Made by a program: the position numbers and the translations under genes
Part shown: positions 1 through 7,784 of the stretch, piece after piece
Numbering within the stretch: position 1 is the stretch's first letter
How the letters are laid out: the number at the start of each line of letters is the position of its first letter
DNA from: Clostridia bacterium
Lineage (GTDB): Bacteria > Bacillota > Clostridia > Oscillospirales > Acutalibacteraceae
NCBI GenBank assembly: GCA_017439585.1
Contig: JAFSIV010000002.1
Coordinates: 19,344-83,343, forward strand
Reading direction: 5' to 3'
DNA length: 64,000 nt
Notes under the pieces: generated by a model
The model's database searches: none
What the model was told of the DNA's origin: nothing
What the model saw: the letters and a program-made list of their open reading frames with translations, nothing else

Positions 1-304
1 TCATACAGGTTGGGAGCTACTTCTGTTCACTCTTAGTATCTAGCATCTTTATTTTAACCTCTCTTTCTGTTGTTTGCCTTTACCTTTAAGCTTATTGCAT
101 TTTTTTAATATTAAATACTTTTAAACTTTATGTAAAGGATTTATATATACACTTTCTACTAATCTTAAAACCTTCTTTAATCAAACCATCGCGATTTTAT
201 TTTAACTACTGATATTTAATCTTATTTTATTTTGTTTTAAGTTTTCGAAAGTGATTGGCGCTTACCTTCTCATCGGGTATCACCTCTTTCTTTTCTGTGT
301 CTTT

Positions 305-333
305 AATATACCATACTTTTTGATAGTTTGCAA
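305..333 (-). promoter_or_regulatory. sigma-A-like promoter pointing left
   Basis: On the minus strand TTGCAA (328-333) and TATATT (305-310) are separated by 17 bp. The -35 box overlaps the left arm of the inverted repeat at 326-352, so binding there would block this promoter. The controlled gene lies outside the window. Confidence 0.45.
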
Positions 334-352
334 GATGTAATATTGTGCAAAC
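326..352. promoter_or_regulatory. inverted repeat, possible operator
   Basis: GTTTGCA (326-332) and TGCAAAC (346-352) are perfect 7-bp inverted arms 13 bp apart. A related half-site, TTTGCAC, lies near 394-400, just before the aquaporin promoter. The position between divergent promoters suggests a repressor or activator site; the binding protein is unknown. Confidence 0.4.
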
Positions 353-408
353 TTAACACTATTTTCTTGTGCATATAGCAGAAATAAGTTTAATTTGCAC
401 AAAAAATA

Positions 409-437
409 TTGACATTTAAAAATAGATTTGATATAAT
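409..437 (+). promoter_or_regulatory. sigma-A promoter of the aquaporin gene
   Basis: TTGACA (409-414) and TATAAT (432-437) are consensus boxes with a 17-bp spacer, about 55 bp before the ATG at 492. Confidence 0.8.
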
Positions 438-491
438 AAATTTGTTGAGTTGTTAAAATTTTACACTAAAAAAGTATCAGGAGGGATTTTT

Positions 492-1160
492 ATGAATTTA
501 TTGAAAAAATGTACGGCAGAATTTATCGGAACCTTTGTGCTGGTATTTTTTGCTTGCGGAACTGCCGCTGTTGTTGGTTGTTCGGCTGAAAACGGAACAG
601 GATATCTGCTAACAGCTCTGGCTTTTGGTCTTGTTATTGTGGCAATGGCGTATTCCATTGGCAATATTTCAGGCTGCCATATCAATCCTGCTGTATCTAT
701 TGCAATGCTTGTTAGCGGTAAGCTTTCATTAAAAGATTTTATCGGTTATCTTGTTGCTCAATTTGCCGGTGCTACTGTCGGTGCGGCCGCATTGATGGCT
801 TTCGTAGGTAAAGATAGCGGATTGGGTGCAAACGCACTTTATAAGGATAATATAGTTTTATCCTTGTTGATTGAGGTTATTCTTACCTTTGTATTTGTTA
901 TCGCTATTCTCGGTGTTACTTCCAAAAAGGAAAATGGCGCTGTATCCGGAATTGTAATCGGTTTAACACTAACACTTGTACATATTCTTGGAATTTCTTT
1001 CACAGGAACTTCTGTTAACCCTGCTCGTAGCTTTGGACCTGCGCTTTTTGTTGGAGGTGAAGCACTGGCTTCTGTTTGGGTATTCCTGGTGGCTCCCTTG
1101 GTGGGCGGCGTTCTTGCAGCTCTTGTATATAAATTTCTTGATAGCAAGAAAGCAGAATAA
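492..1160 (+). CDS. aqpZ: AqpZ-like aquaporin
   Basis: A 222-residue channel of the MIP family that lets water cross the cytoplasmic membrane. Six hydrophobic segments and the two half-helix NPA motifs (HINPAVS near residue 65, SVNPARS near residue 175) are visible. A histidine in the fifth membrane segment (TLTLVHILG) and the arginine after the second NPA match the water-selective AqpZ filter rather than GlpF, which has glycine at the histidine position; this is a family-based inference. The start is ATG 492, which has CAGGAGGG 7 bp upstream; an earlier in-frame TTG at 450 has no ribosome binding site. The gene stands alone with its own promoter and terminator. Although glpK is in the window, it is about 9 kb away and on the other strand. 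Confidence 0.9.
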   Translation: MNLLKKCTAEFIGTFVLVFFACGTAAVVGCSAENGTGYLLTALAFGLVIVAMAYSIGNISGCHINPAVSIAMLVSGKLSLKDFIGYLVAQFAGATVGAAALMAFVGKDSGLGANALYKDNIVLSLLIEVILTFVFVIAILGVTSKKENGAVSGIVIGLTLTLVHILGISFTGTSVNPARSFGPALFVGGEALASVWVFLVAPLVGGVLAALVYKFLDSKKAE

Positions 1161-1210
1161 GATAGATTTTGATAGTATCATTTAACTTCATAAAATTAAT
1201 CTAATTTCAA

Positions 1211-1239
1211 AAAATGCAGCCGTTAAGCGGCTGCATTTT
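1211..1239. terminator. bidirectional terminator
   Basis: A perfect 12-bp stem (1211-1222 with 1228-1239) with a 5-nt loop is flanked by A and T tracts. It ends the aquaporin gene from the left and the minus-strand ATPase operon from the right. Confidence 0.85.
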
Positions 1240-1249
1240 TGGTACTAAT

Positions 1250-2005
1250 TTATTTATCGCTATTATCCAACAAATAGTGAAGTATTTTTTCGGGGTTTTC
1301 TATGAAGCTTTTGGTGATTTGAAAATGCTCGGTATCTTGGTAATTCACTATTTTAATGCCATCTTTTGTAAATTCTAAAATTTCGGCATTTGGAAAAGCC
1401 ATTAGAATAGGCGAGTGGGTTGCTATTATGAATTGAGAATTTTTCTTTACTAATTCGTTAATTTCAGCAATTAAAGTAAGTAATCGCATAGGGGATAAAG
1501 CTGCTTCCGGCTCGTCTAAAATGTAAAGCCCGTTACCAAAAAATCGATTTTGAACAATCGAAAGAAAACTTTCGCCGTGGGATTGATTATGTAAAGATAC
1601 ACCGCCGTAACTATCAATCACAAAAGGGTCAAAAGAAGCCTCTTTGTCCATATCATCAATATTTGTAGCAACATTGTATAGACTTTCCGCCCTGAGAAAA
1701 AAGCCGTCCTTTGCAAAGCCCTTTTTCCCAACCTCAATATGTTTAAATAGTTCGGAATGTGTAGCATTTGTTGAAAATGTGAAATTTTTTGAGCCACCCT
1801 CGGCATTAAACCCGTATGCAACCGCGATTGCTTCAAGCAAAGTGGATTTTCCAGTTCCGTTTTCGCCGACAAAAAAGGTAACATTTGAAGAAAAAGAAAG
1901 ACATTTTTCTTTTGCTAAATATTTTATAACAGGTAAATTATTTAAATAGGAATTTTCATCTAGGTTATTATGGAATATAATATTGCTTATATATTTTGTT
2001 GACAC
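1250..2005 (-). CDS. AAA family ATPase (COG3910-like)
   Basis: A 251-residue ATPase of the ABC/RecF-like AAA group. The Walker A motif GENGTGKST lies near residue 48, a serine-rich signature-like stretch (HGESFLS) near residue 142, and Walker B LYILDEPEAAL near residue 160, followed by an ATHSP switch near residue 196. There are no membrane segments. It begins at GTG (2003-2005), preceded by GAGGTGAG. It follows the 95-residue membrane protein gene with a 38-bp gap and is probably cotranscribed with it. The substrate and role are not known. Free-standing ATPases of this type occur as apparent housekeeping genes and also in defence modules; nothing adjacent here shows a defence partner. Confidence 0.75.
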   Translation of the reverse strand: MSTKYISNIIFHNNLDENSYLNNLPVIKYLAKEKCLSFSSNVTFFVGENGTGKSTLLEAIAVAYGFNAEGGSKNFTFSTNATHSELFKHIEVGKKGFAKDGFFLRAESLYNVATNIDDMDKEASFDPFVIDSYGGVSLHNQSHGESFLSIVQNRFFGNGLYILDEPEAALSPMRLLTLIAEINELVKKNSQFIIATHSPILMAFPNAEILEFTKDGIKIVNYQDTEHFQITKSFIENPEKILHYLLDNSDK

Positions 2006-2043
2006 AAACTCACCTCGTGTAACTATTTTAGAAATTAATTGTT

Positions 2044-2331
2044 TTATCGTTCAGCAACATCAATAGGTATATCAAAAATATAAAATATGCTTTTAACAAC
2101 ATCCATTCTTCCATCTGGCGTTATTCCATGTTCTTGCTTGATTTTTATAATTTCTATATTAAACATATTTTTTTCATAATCTTCTTTTTCTTCATAGAAA
2201 AAAGGTTGATAAAAATTCTTATGACGAGAAAAATCGATGAAAATGGTTGAAAGAAGTAGTATAACAAAAAGAATAAATACTATAAAAACAGATTTTTCCC
2301 ATTTTTTTAAAGAAGAAAACCATTTAAACAT
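2044..2331 (-). CDS. small single-span membrane protein, function unknown
   Basis: A 95-residue protein starting at the ATG at 2329-2331, after AAAGGGTG. An upstream in-frame extension to 2451 exists but would cross the promoter found at 2356-2384, so the short form is preferred. Residues about 13-32 form one membrane segment. The rest is a charged domain rich in Lys, Glu and Tyr, with no motif I recognise. It is first in a two-gene unit with the AAA ATPase. Confidence 0.6.
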   Translation of the reverse strand: MFKWFSSLKKWEKSVFIVFILFVILLLSTIFIDFSRHKNFYQPFFYEEKEDYEKNMFNIEIIKIKQEHGITPDGRMDVVKSIFYIFDIPIDVAER

Positions 2332-2355
2332 TTTAATTACACCCTTTCGCAATTC

Positions 2356-2384
2356 AGTATAGCAGAATTTTTTAGTCTTTTCAA
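2356..2384 (-). promoter_or_regulatory. promoter of the membrane protein/ATPase pair
   Basis: On the minus strand TTGAAA (2379-2384) and TATACT (2356-2361) are separated by 17 bp, 25 bp before the ATG at 2331. Confidence 0.65.
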
Positions 2385-2494
2385 TAAAAAATGAAGTGTG
2401 AGTTTTATAATGCAAAAACCTCACCCAACGAGCAACGCCCGTCGACCTCATAACCCAAATATCATAAATTCAAAAATTCAAACCCCATAACAAG

Positions 2495-2532
2495 AAAAAT
2501 CTCTCCATTCCAAAAGGAACGAAGAGATTTTT
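2495..2532 (-). terminator. terminator of tRNA-fMet
   Basis: AAAAATCTCT (2495-2504) pairs with AGAGATTTTT (2523-2532) around a partly paired middle. It directly follows the encoded CCA end on the minus strand and gives a T tract there. Confidence 0.7.
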
Positions 2533-2608
<76 letters not shown>

Positions 2609-2627
2609 ATGTCTTATTTACAATATT

Positions 2628-2656
2628 ATTATACACAAAAGGGCAGGGGTTTGCAA
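2628..2656 (-). promoter_or_regulatory. promoter of tRNA-fMet
   Basis: On the minus strand TTGCAA (2651-2656) and TATAAT (2628-2633) have a 17-bp spacer; the -10 box is about 20 bp before the tRNA 5' end. The -35 box overlaps a short hairpin, GGGTT-TGC-AACCC, that may also end the plus strand. Confidence 0.7.
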
Positions 2657-2725
2657 CCCTTTTTTAAAATTTTTTTAATTTTTATTATTATAACCATAAT
2701 TTTCATAAAATATCAAAAAAGTTTG

Positions 2726-3136
2726 TTATTCTTTACATAAATCGCAAATGCCGTATAGAATACTACCGTCACAACTTAAAGAAAAATTATGGTCTTTTAA
2801 GAGATGGTTTTCAATTTCTTCCATAAAACCGCAGTCTAAATGAATTAGTCTTCCACATTTAATGCATTTAACATGGATATGCTCGTGGCAGGCTTTATCG
2901 CTATGTTTTAGCTGATAAATTGAACCGCTACCGCTTTTTGAGGGGAATTTAACAACACTTTGCTCAGCGGCTAGTTTATTCAAATAACGGTAAACGGTTG
3001 TTATATTGACATTTAAACCATTTTCGGATAAAAATTCGGAAATATCGGCGGCAGTAACAGTAGTATCATGGTTTGCCTTTAAATATTCTAAAATATATTT
3101 ACGAGCATTAGTGTTATAATTTTGTTTTTCTGCCAC
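2726..3136 (-). CDS. Fur family metalloregulator
   Basis: A 136-residue DNA-binding repressor of the Fur/Zur/PerR family. The winged helix occupies about residues 10-80, with the recognition helix around NITTVYRYLNKL. The metal-binding half has the HEHIHVKC region, then CIKC and a second CDLC pair at the C-terminus, giving the structural zinc site. Which metal it senses cannot be told by eye. I start it at GTG 3134-3136, which has AAGGA about 10 bp upstream; a GTG at 3145 sits almost on top of that site. It is the last gene of the thyX-led operon, 14 bp after the U32 gene. Confidence 0.88.
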   Translation of the reverse strand: MAEKQNYNTNARKYILEYLKANHDTTVTAADISEFLSENGLNVNITTVYRYLNKLAAEQSVVKFPSKSGSGSIYQLKHSDKACHEHIHVKCIKCGRLIHLDCGFMEEIENHLLKDHNFSLSCDGSILYGICDLCKE

Positions 3137-3150
3137 CGAGTTCACTTCCT

Positions 3151-4386
3151 TTATTCTGATTTCATTCTAAGTAAAGCTCCGTTTTTAATCGGTCTGTCAA
3201 ATGGGATTTTAATTGTCATCATAGGGTGGGGAGCAGAGTCAATAAGCTCGCCCTTTTCGTTATATAACTCGTCGGTTTTAACAATAAACGGCGCCGACAT
3301 AGGTTCTAAACAGTCTAGCTCCTGACCTCTTAAAAATTTGTTTTTAAGTATTGCGGTAACGCACCCGTTTTCATATCCGTTTACTATTGCCGCAACCGCA
3401 TAATCTCTGACATATCCCGCATTTTCATAGGTTTGAGAGTTTTGTGGCGCTCCGAAATAGAAGCCGGTTGAATAGGTGCGGTGGCTTATTTTATTAAGCT
3501 CGTCAGTCACCCATTCGGGACATTTCCAATTTTCGTCAGCGGTTAAGCTATCAAGCGCGCCGCGATAAGCATTGGTAACAACGGCGGTATAATAATGAGA
3601 TTTTGCTCTTCCTTCAAGCTTAATACTGTCAACCCCGGCTGCGACCATTTTATTAAGGTTTTCTGCCATACATAAATCGTTTGCGTTTAAAATATAAGTT
3701 CCTTTATCGGTTTCGGTTATATCAAAATGCTGACCTGGGCGTTTTTCCTCTATCAGCGAATAACTCCAACGGCAAGGCTGAGCGCAGTCTCCTCGGTTTG
3801 CATCACGACCTGTCATATAGCTTGAAAGTAAGCATCTGGCAGAGAAGGATACACACATAGCGCCGTGGGCAAAGGCTTCGAGTTCTAAATCCATAGGGGT
3901 TTTTGCTCTGATTTCAGCGATTTCGTGAAGCGAAAGCTCGCGAGCTAAAACGACACGTTTTGCGCCTAAATCATAAAAAGCCCTTGCAGTTTCATAATTG
4001 CATATACCCGATTGAACAGAAGCGTGAAGCTCGCAATTAGGTGCATATTTTTTAACCATTTGGATAGTGCCTAAATCGGCGGCAATTATAGCATCTGCGC
4101 CTAAATCGTTTATGGTTTTTAAAAAGTCAGGCAGACGCGGAATTTCGCTATTATGCGGAATAGTATTGCAAGCCACATGAACCTTAACACCATTTTTATG
4201 GGCATATTCGATACCTAGTTTTAAATCCTCTAAGCCGAAATTTGAAGCTGCGGTGCGCATACCAAATTCCTCGCCTGCAAGATAAACTGCATCTGCGCCA
4301 TAGTCGACAGCGGCTTTAAGTCTTGTTAAATCGCCTGCGGGGGCTAAAAGCTCAGGAAGCTTTATAATATCAGTTGAAATATTCAT
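3151..4386 (-). CDS. peptidase U32 family protein, likely tRNA hydroxylation protein
   Basis: A 411-residue member of the U32 family. The N-terminal TIM-barrel-like part starts LLAPAGDLTRLKAAVDYGAD, and the family core with clustered cysteines follows near residues 165-195 (FAHGAMCVSFSGRC-like, then GDCAQPCRW), giving Fe-S-type ligands. Characterised homologues include TrhP and RlhA, RNA-hydroxylating proteins, so protease activity is doubtful. The gene overlaps the end of mltG by 17 bp. In Bacillus two U32 genes (yrrN, yrrO) also lie beside the mltG homologue yrrL; here only one is present. The exact RNA substrate is inferred, not shown. Confidence 0.85.
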   Translation of the reverse strand: MNISTDIIKLPELLAPAGDLTRLKAAVDYGADAVYLAGEEFGMRTAASNFGLEDLKLGIEYAHKNGVKVHVACNTIPHNSEIPRLPDFLKTINDLGADAIIAADLGTIQMVKKYAPNCELHASVQSGICNYETARAFYDLGAKRVVLARELSLHEIAEIRAKTPMDLELEAFAHGAMCVSFSARCLLSSYMTGRDANRGDCAQPCRWSYSLIEEKRPGQHFDITETDKGTYILNANDLCMAENLNKMVAAGVDSIKLEGRAKSHYYTAVVTNAYRGALDSLTADENWKCPEWVTDELNKISHRTYSTGFYFGAPQNSQTYENAGYVRDYAVAAIVNGYENGCVTAILKNKFLRGQELDCLEPMSAPFIVKTDELYNEKGELIDSAPHPMMTIKIPFDRPIKNGALLRMKSE

Positions 4387-5659
4387 AAATCCATTGTTTT
4401 CCTTGTTTGAGTTTTGCTATGGTTGCATTTTGCTCTGCCATAGTTTTATGGAAATAAAAATTACCGCTGCTATCGGTCACAAAATAATAGTAATCAGAGG
4501 TTTTGGGATATAAAGCGGCATTTATAGCATCAATTCCCGGAGAGCAGATGGGTCCGGGTGGAAGTCCCTTAATAGCGGAAAAATCATTATCTGCTTGGGT
4601 ATTGTATCTTCCGTCATCCTGATTAAAACTATCTCCGTAAAACAGGGTGGGGGAAGAGCCTAATGTTCCGCCTGTTTCAGCGGCATTAAGTCTATTATAA
4701 AATACGCTTGAAACACCCTTCATATTTTCTTTAAGGCGTTCTTTTGCAACGGCAGTTTTAGCGTCAATTCCGGCTTCAAGTTGGATAATAGATGCCATAG
4801 TTAGAATTTCGTTCATTGAATAACCTAATTCATCAGCTCGCTTAAACATTTCGTCCGTTATTTTAATTTCCGATTGCTGTATCATACGCTCGATTGCTAA
4901 TTTAGCACAGGTTTTGCCATCATAAAAAGAATAGAAGCTATAAGTATCAGGGAATAAATAACCCTCTAATGTGTGGTAGGTTTTAACATCGTCGGCACAT
5001 TTTAAGAGCTTTGATTCTCTCTTAACCTCTTCAAGAGCTTCAAGGAATTCAGACCTTGTGCATACGCCCGCTTTTTCTAAAATAGTTGTGATACCGGGGA
5101 CGGTGACCTTTTCGCTGTTAACATTTTTGGTAAAATCATTAATGCCTGTACCTTCGGGTATGGTAACCTCAACCGATTCTGCCTTTGCACCCTCGTTTAT
5201 AAGCATTTGGCACAAGCCTTCATAACCCGCTTCGGTATTGAAGGTATAAAGACCGTATTTAAACTGATTGTCATAACCTTTAAGCTTTGCATAAACTCTG
5301 AAAAGCATAGGGATTTTTACGGCGCCACTATCTTTTAATTGCTCTGCGATTTGAGAAGCAGGAGTGCCGAGATTTATGTCCATCGTAGTGTCATGACCTC
5401 TACCGAAGCCTAAGCCCATATAGTCAGCCCCCGCATAAATGATACCGAAGCCGAGAGAAACTGACACAATAATAATAGCCAAAATCCAAACAATTACTTT
5501 TATAGGATTATCGCCTTTTTTCTCTTTTTTTGCCTTTTTATTTTTCCTTGATTTTTTCAAAGGCTCAGCTTCAAAATTTTCTTCAATTTCAAAGCCTTTG
5601 CCGATTATAAAATCATCATCAGAGCCGTTTTCAAGAAATTCGTTTTTATTCTCTTCCAT
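4370..5659 (-). CDS. mltG: endolytic transglycosylase MltG
   Basis: A 429-residue, membrane-anchored lytic transglycosylase of the YceG family that cuts nascent glycan strands outside the membrane. A charged cytoplasmic N-terminus (about 1-50, Lys/Glu-rich) is followed by one membrane helix (about 53-75), a LysM-like region and the catalytic domain. The motif MASIIQLEAG near residue 297 contains the glutamate equivalent to E218 of E. coli MltG; the glutamate two positions earlier in E. coli is glutamine here. LPPGPICSPG and YYFVTD near the C-terminus are also typical. It lies 10 bp after the DJ-1 gene and overlaps the U32 gene. Confidence 0.93.
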   Translation of the reverse strand: MEENKNEFLENGSDDDFIIGKGFEIEENFEAEPLKKSRKNKKAKKEKKGDNPIKVIVWILAIIIVSVSLGFGIIYAGADYMGLGFGRGHDTTMDINLGTPASQIAEQLKDSGAVKIPMLFRVYAKLKGYDNQFKYGLYTFNTEAGYEGLCQMLINEGAKAESVEVTIPEGTGINDFTKNVNSEKVTVPGITTILEKAGVCTRSEFLEALEEVKRESKLLKCADDVKTYHTLEGYLFPDTYSFYSFYDGKTCAKLAIERMIQQSEIKITDEMFKRADELGYSMNEILTMASIIQLEAGIDAKTAVAKERLKENMKGVSSVFYNRLNAAETGGTLGSSPTLFYGDSFNQDDGRYNTQADNDFSAIKGLPPGPICSPGIDAINAALYPKTSDYYYFVTDSSGNFYFHKTMAEQNATIAKLKQGKQWIYEYFN

Positions 5660-5669
5660 TTTAAACCTC

Positions 5670-6206
5670 TCAGTATCGCATTTGTTCTTTTAAAGCGTTT
5701 GCGGTTTCATAATCCTTTAAAAATTCAAGTATTTTAAAACCAAAATCAAAAGCTGCGCCTGCACCGTAGGCAGTTATGATATTACCGTCCGCTTCAACGC
5801 GATTTTCGGTTACAAAAGCATCGGTCAAATCCTTTTCAAAGCCTTTAAAACAACAAGCTTTTTTATTTTTTAGCAAGCCTTTATGTCCCAAAATAGAGGG
5901 AGCAGCACAAATAGCAGAAATTAAAAGACCGCTTTTATAAGAGTAATCTAAAAATTCTTGAACAGTATCGCTTTTTTCAAGGTTAAGAGTTCCGGGCATA
6001 CCGCCTGGGAGAATAATACCCTCTAAATTATCGGTTTGAGCTTCATTTTCTGAAATATCGCATAAAACTTTAATGTTATGCGATCCTGAAATAGTTTTAG
6101 ACCCAATTCCAACCGTTTTTACCTCGATATTAGCTCTTCTTAAAATGTCAACAGGTGCCAGAGCTTCGCATTCCTCGAAACCATCAGCTAAAAATACATA
6201 AATCAT
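5670..6206 (-). CDS. DJ-1/PfpI family protein
   Basis: A 178-residue single-domain protein of the DJ-1/ThiJ/YajL group. The nucleophile elbow AICAAPSIL (cysteine near residue 99) and the partner glutamate in ADGFEECEA (near residue 11) are intact. Relatives act as glyoxalases, deglycase-like or chaperone-like stress proteins; which applies here is unknown. It sits 3 bp after tmk and 10 bp before mltG in the thyX operon. Confidence 0.88.
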   Translation of the reverse strand: MIYVFLADGFEECEALAPVDILRRANIEVKTVGIGSKTISGSHNIKVLCDISENEAQTDNLEGIILPGGMPGTLNLEKSDTVQEFLDYSYKSGLLISAICAAPSILGHKGLLKNKKACCFKGFEKDLTDAFVTENRVEADGNIITAYGAGAAFDFGFKILEFLKDYETANALKEQMRY

Positions 6207-6209
6207 AAT

Positions 6210-6878
6210 TTACTCCGAATATAGTTTTAATACACTCTGCAAAACATCATTTGCAATATCTTCGATTGTTCTGGCTTCGCCGCCTTTTGAACAGTCTATA
6301 ATCTCCCAGTTTGAAAACTCAGCGGTGAAAATAGCCGCTTTGCGACATTTAGCAAGATATTCAGTATCGCTTTCGTGAATATCTTTTTTATTTTCATCGC
6401 CCTTGTATCTACCGGTTAAAAGCTTTTGAGAAACCTCAATAGGCATATCAAGGAAAATAACCTTATTGGGTTTTGGTATTCCGATTTTATTATATTCAAA
6501 ATCATAAAGCCAAGACAAAAAGCTTTCCCATTCGGCTTCGGGGAGTTTTGAGGCTTGGTGAACTGCGTTAGAGGTTGTGTATCTTCCTGAAACTATTGTT
6601 CCGCCATTATTATAGTATTCACCCCAAGAGGTTTTAAAAGATGCATAGCGGTCTGCGGCATAGAAAACCGAGGCGGCAAATGCATTAACATCGCCAGGCT
6701 TTTTGCCAAAATCACCCGCTAAATACATTTTAACAAGGGTGCTTGAAAGACTATCATAATCAGGAAAAGAGACCGCCTTGCAGTCTATATTCTGAGCTTT
6801 TAGATTTTTATTAAGAAGTTCGAGTTGGGTGGATTTACCGCTACCGTCAAGACCTTCTATAACAATAAGTTTACCCAT
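6210..6878 (-). CDS. tmk: dTMP kinase
   Basis: A 222-residue thymidylate kinase that converts dTMP to dTDP with ATP. The P-loop EGLDGSGKST begins near residue 8, with the nucleoside site around SGRYTTSNAVHQ and a LID-like segment TGRYKGDENKKD near residue 157. The N-terminus overlaps the end of thyX by 8 bp, so the enzyme making dTMP and the one using it are translated from one message. Confidence 0.92.
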   Translation of the reverse strand: MGKLIVIEGLDGSGKSTQLELLNKNLKAQNIDCKAVSFPDYDSLSSTLVKMYLAGDFGKKPGDVNAFAASVFYAADRYASFKTSWGEYYNNGGTIVSGRYTTSNAVHQASKLPEAEWESFLSWLYDFEYNKIGIPKPNKVIFLDMPIEVSQKLLTGRYKGDENKKDIHESDTEYLAKCRKAAIFTAEFSNWEIIDCSKGGEARTIEDIANDVLQSVLKLYSE

Positions 6879-7644
6879 GTTTTTTAAGTTCCTTATAAAA
6901 ATTTCTAACCTCTTGCGCGTTTCCGCAAGACATTTTACCCTCTGAGCATTTTCCTTTTATGCAAGAGGGACCTGCATTTTTAAATAAATTTGGCGCAACC
7001 TCAGAAACCAAAGCTAGCATTTGGTTTGCAATATCCTGAATTTCCCATTGAGCACGCTTGCAGCAACGAACCTTAAAGAAATTCTGCAAAGACCTTGCGT
7101 TCATAGTCATAATCATTTGAGTTTCGCAAGCATTAGGCAAAACAAATCTAGCATCTTCAATAGCTTTCTTTTCAGCCATTCTTTCGGCAGTTTTCTGGTC
7201 TTTGCCCTCGGCTAAAAAGCTTTTTATGTGTTTTTCTTTTAAGATTTCAGTTAATCGGTCGTATTTTCTTTGGTCCTCAGCCATAATTTCATCGTAGATT
7301 TCTAAGGCTTCGGGAACTTCTGCAATTTCGGGAGGGGTTACATATTCAAAGCTGCCCTCTCTTACATAGCGCTGACTTTTAACCGAGAAAGATGCCATTC
7401 TATGCCTTGTTATTTGGGCTAAAAGAGCTCGCGAAACACCCTCGATACCAAAGGTGAAGCTTGCATGTTCAATCGGGCTTTCATGACCGATTTCAGCTAG
7501 CATCTCAACAAAAGAAGCCGCCTTTTCGTCGGTCAAATTATCGGTGAGCCCTGTTATGGTTGAACTACTGTAACAAAGCTTTGCAGCAGAAGCTACGGTG
7601 TGCTCAGGGTTTGGAGTATGAGCTAATAAATATACTTTTGCCAT
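6871..7644 (-). CDS. thyX: FAD-dependent thymidylate synthase ThyX
   Basis: A 257-residue flavin-dependent thymidylate synthase that methylates dUMP using methylene-tetrahydrofolate and NADPH. The ThyX signature RHRMASFSVKSQRY (near residues 80-93) is present, and HESPIEHASF precedes it. The C-terminal RSLQNFFKVRCCKRAQWEI region with its arginines is also typical. It starts at ATG 7642-7644 after AAAGGAA and is the first gene of the six-gene operon. No thyA is seen in the window. Confidence 0.95.
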   Translation of the reverse strand: MAKVYLLAHTPNPEHTVASAAKLCYSSSTITGLTDNLTDEKAASFVEMLAEIGHESPIEHASFTFGIEGVSRALLAQITRHRMASFSVKSQRYVREGSFEYVTPPEIAEVPEALEIYDEIMAEDQRKYDRLTEILKEKHIKSFLAEGKDQKTAERMAEKKAIEDARFVLPNACETQMIMTMNARSLQNFFKVRCCKRAQWEIQDIANQMLALVSEVAPNLFKNAGPSCIKGKCSEGKMSCGNAQEVRNFYKELKKHG

Positions 7645-7686
7645 TTATTATCAATTCCTTTCGAAACCTATATTATAGTCTATATT

Positions 7687-7715
7687 ATTATACAATATAA
7701 TCTTTAAAGATTCAA
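7687..7715 (-). promoter_or_regulatory. promoter of the thyX-fur operon
   Basis: On the minus strand TTGAAT (7710-7715) and TATAAT (7687-7692) are separated by 17 bp, about 45 bp before thyX. Confidence 0.65.
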
Positions 7716-7745
7716 CAAAAAATTACTTAATTTTCATAGCAAAAT

Positions 7746-7778
7746 AAAAGGCACAGTTTTCAAAAACTGCGCCTTTTT
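7746..7778. terminator. terminator after the lipid kinase gene
   Basis: Two nearly perfect arms (7746-7760 and 7763-7777, one A-C mismatch) with A and T tracts form a tight hairpin. It lies just after the lipid kinase stop codon on the minus strand. Confidence 0.8.
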
Positions 7779-7784
7779 AAAGAT

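Larger units (their letters stand above)
1..491. other. non-coding region between divergent transcription units
   Basis: No convincing protein gene lies here. The plus strand carries the aquaporin promoter at the right end. The minus strand carries a promoter-like pair (TTGCAA 328-333, TATATT 305-310) and then AGAGGTGAT (279-287) just before a minimal reading frame of three codons plus stop (ATG at 271-273). This looks like the 5' leader of a gene lying left of the window. The leader between about 1 and 300 is long and AT-rich and could be structured, but I cannot match it to a known riboswitch class. Confidence 0.5.

Noticed and set aside
839-1147. 102-residue frame on the minus strand inside the aquaporin gene
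   Set aside because: It is antisense to a well supported gene, has a low-complexity Thr/Pro-rich product and no ribosome binding site.
1250-2331. AAA ATPase plus membrane protein as a defence system
   Set aside because: The ATPase resembles a widespread free-standing type, no nuclease or other effector is adjacent, and there are no signs of mobility.
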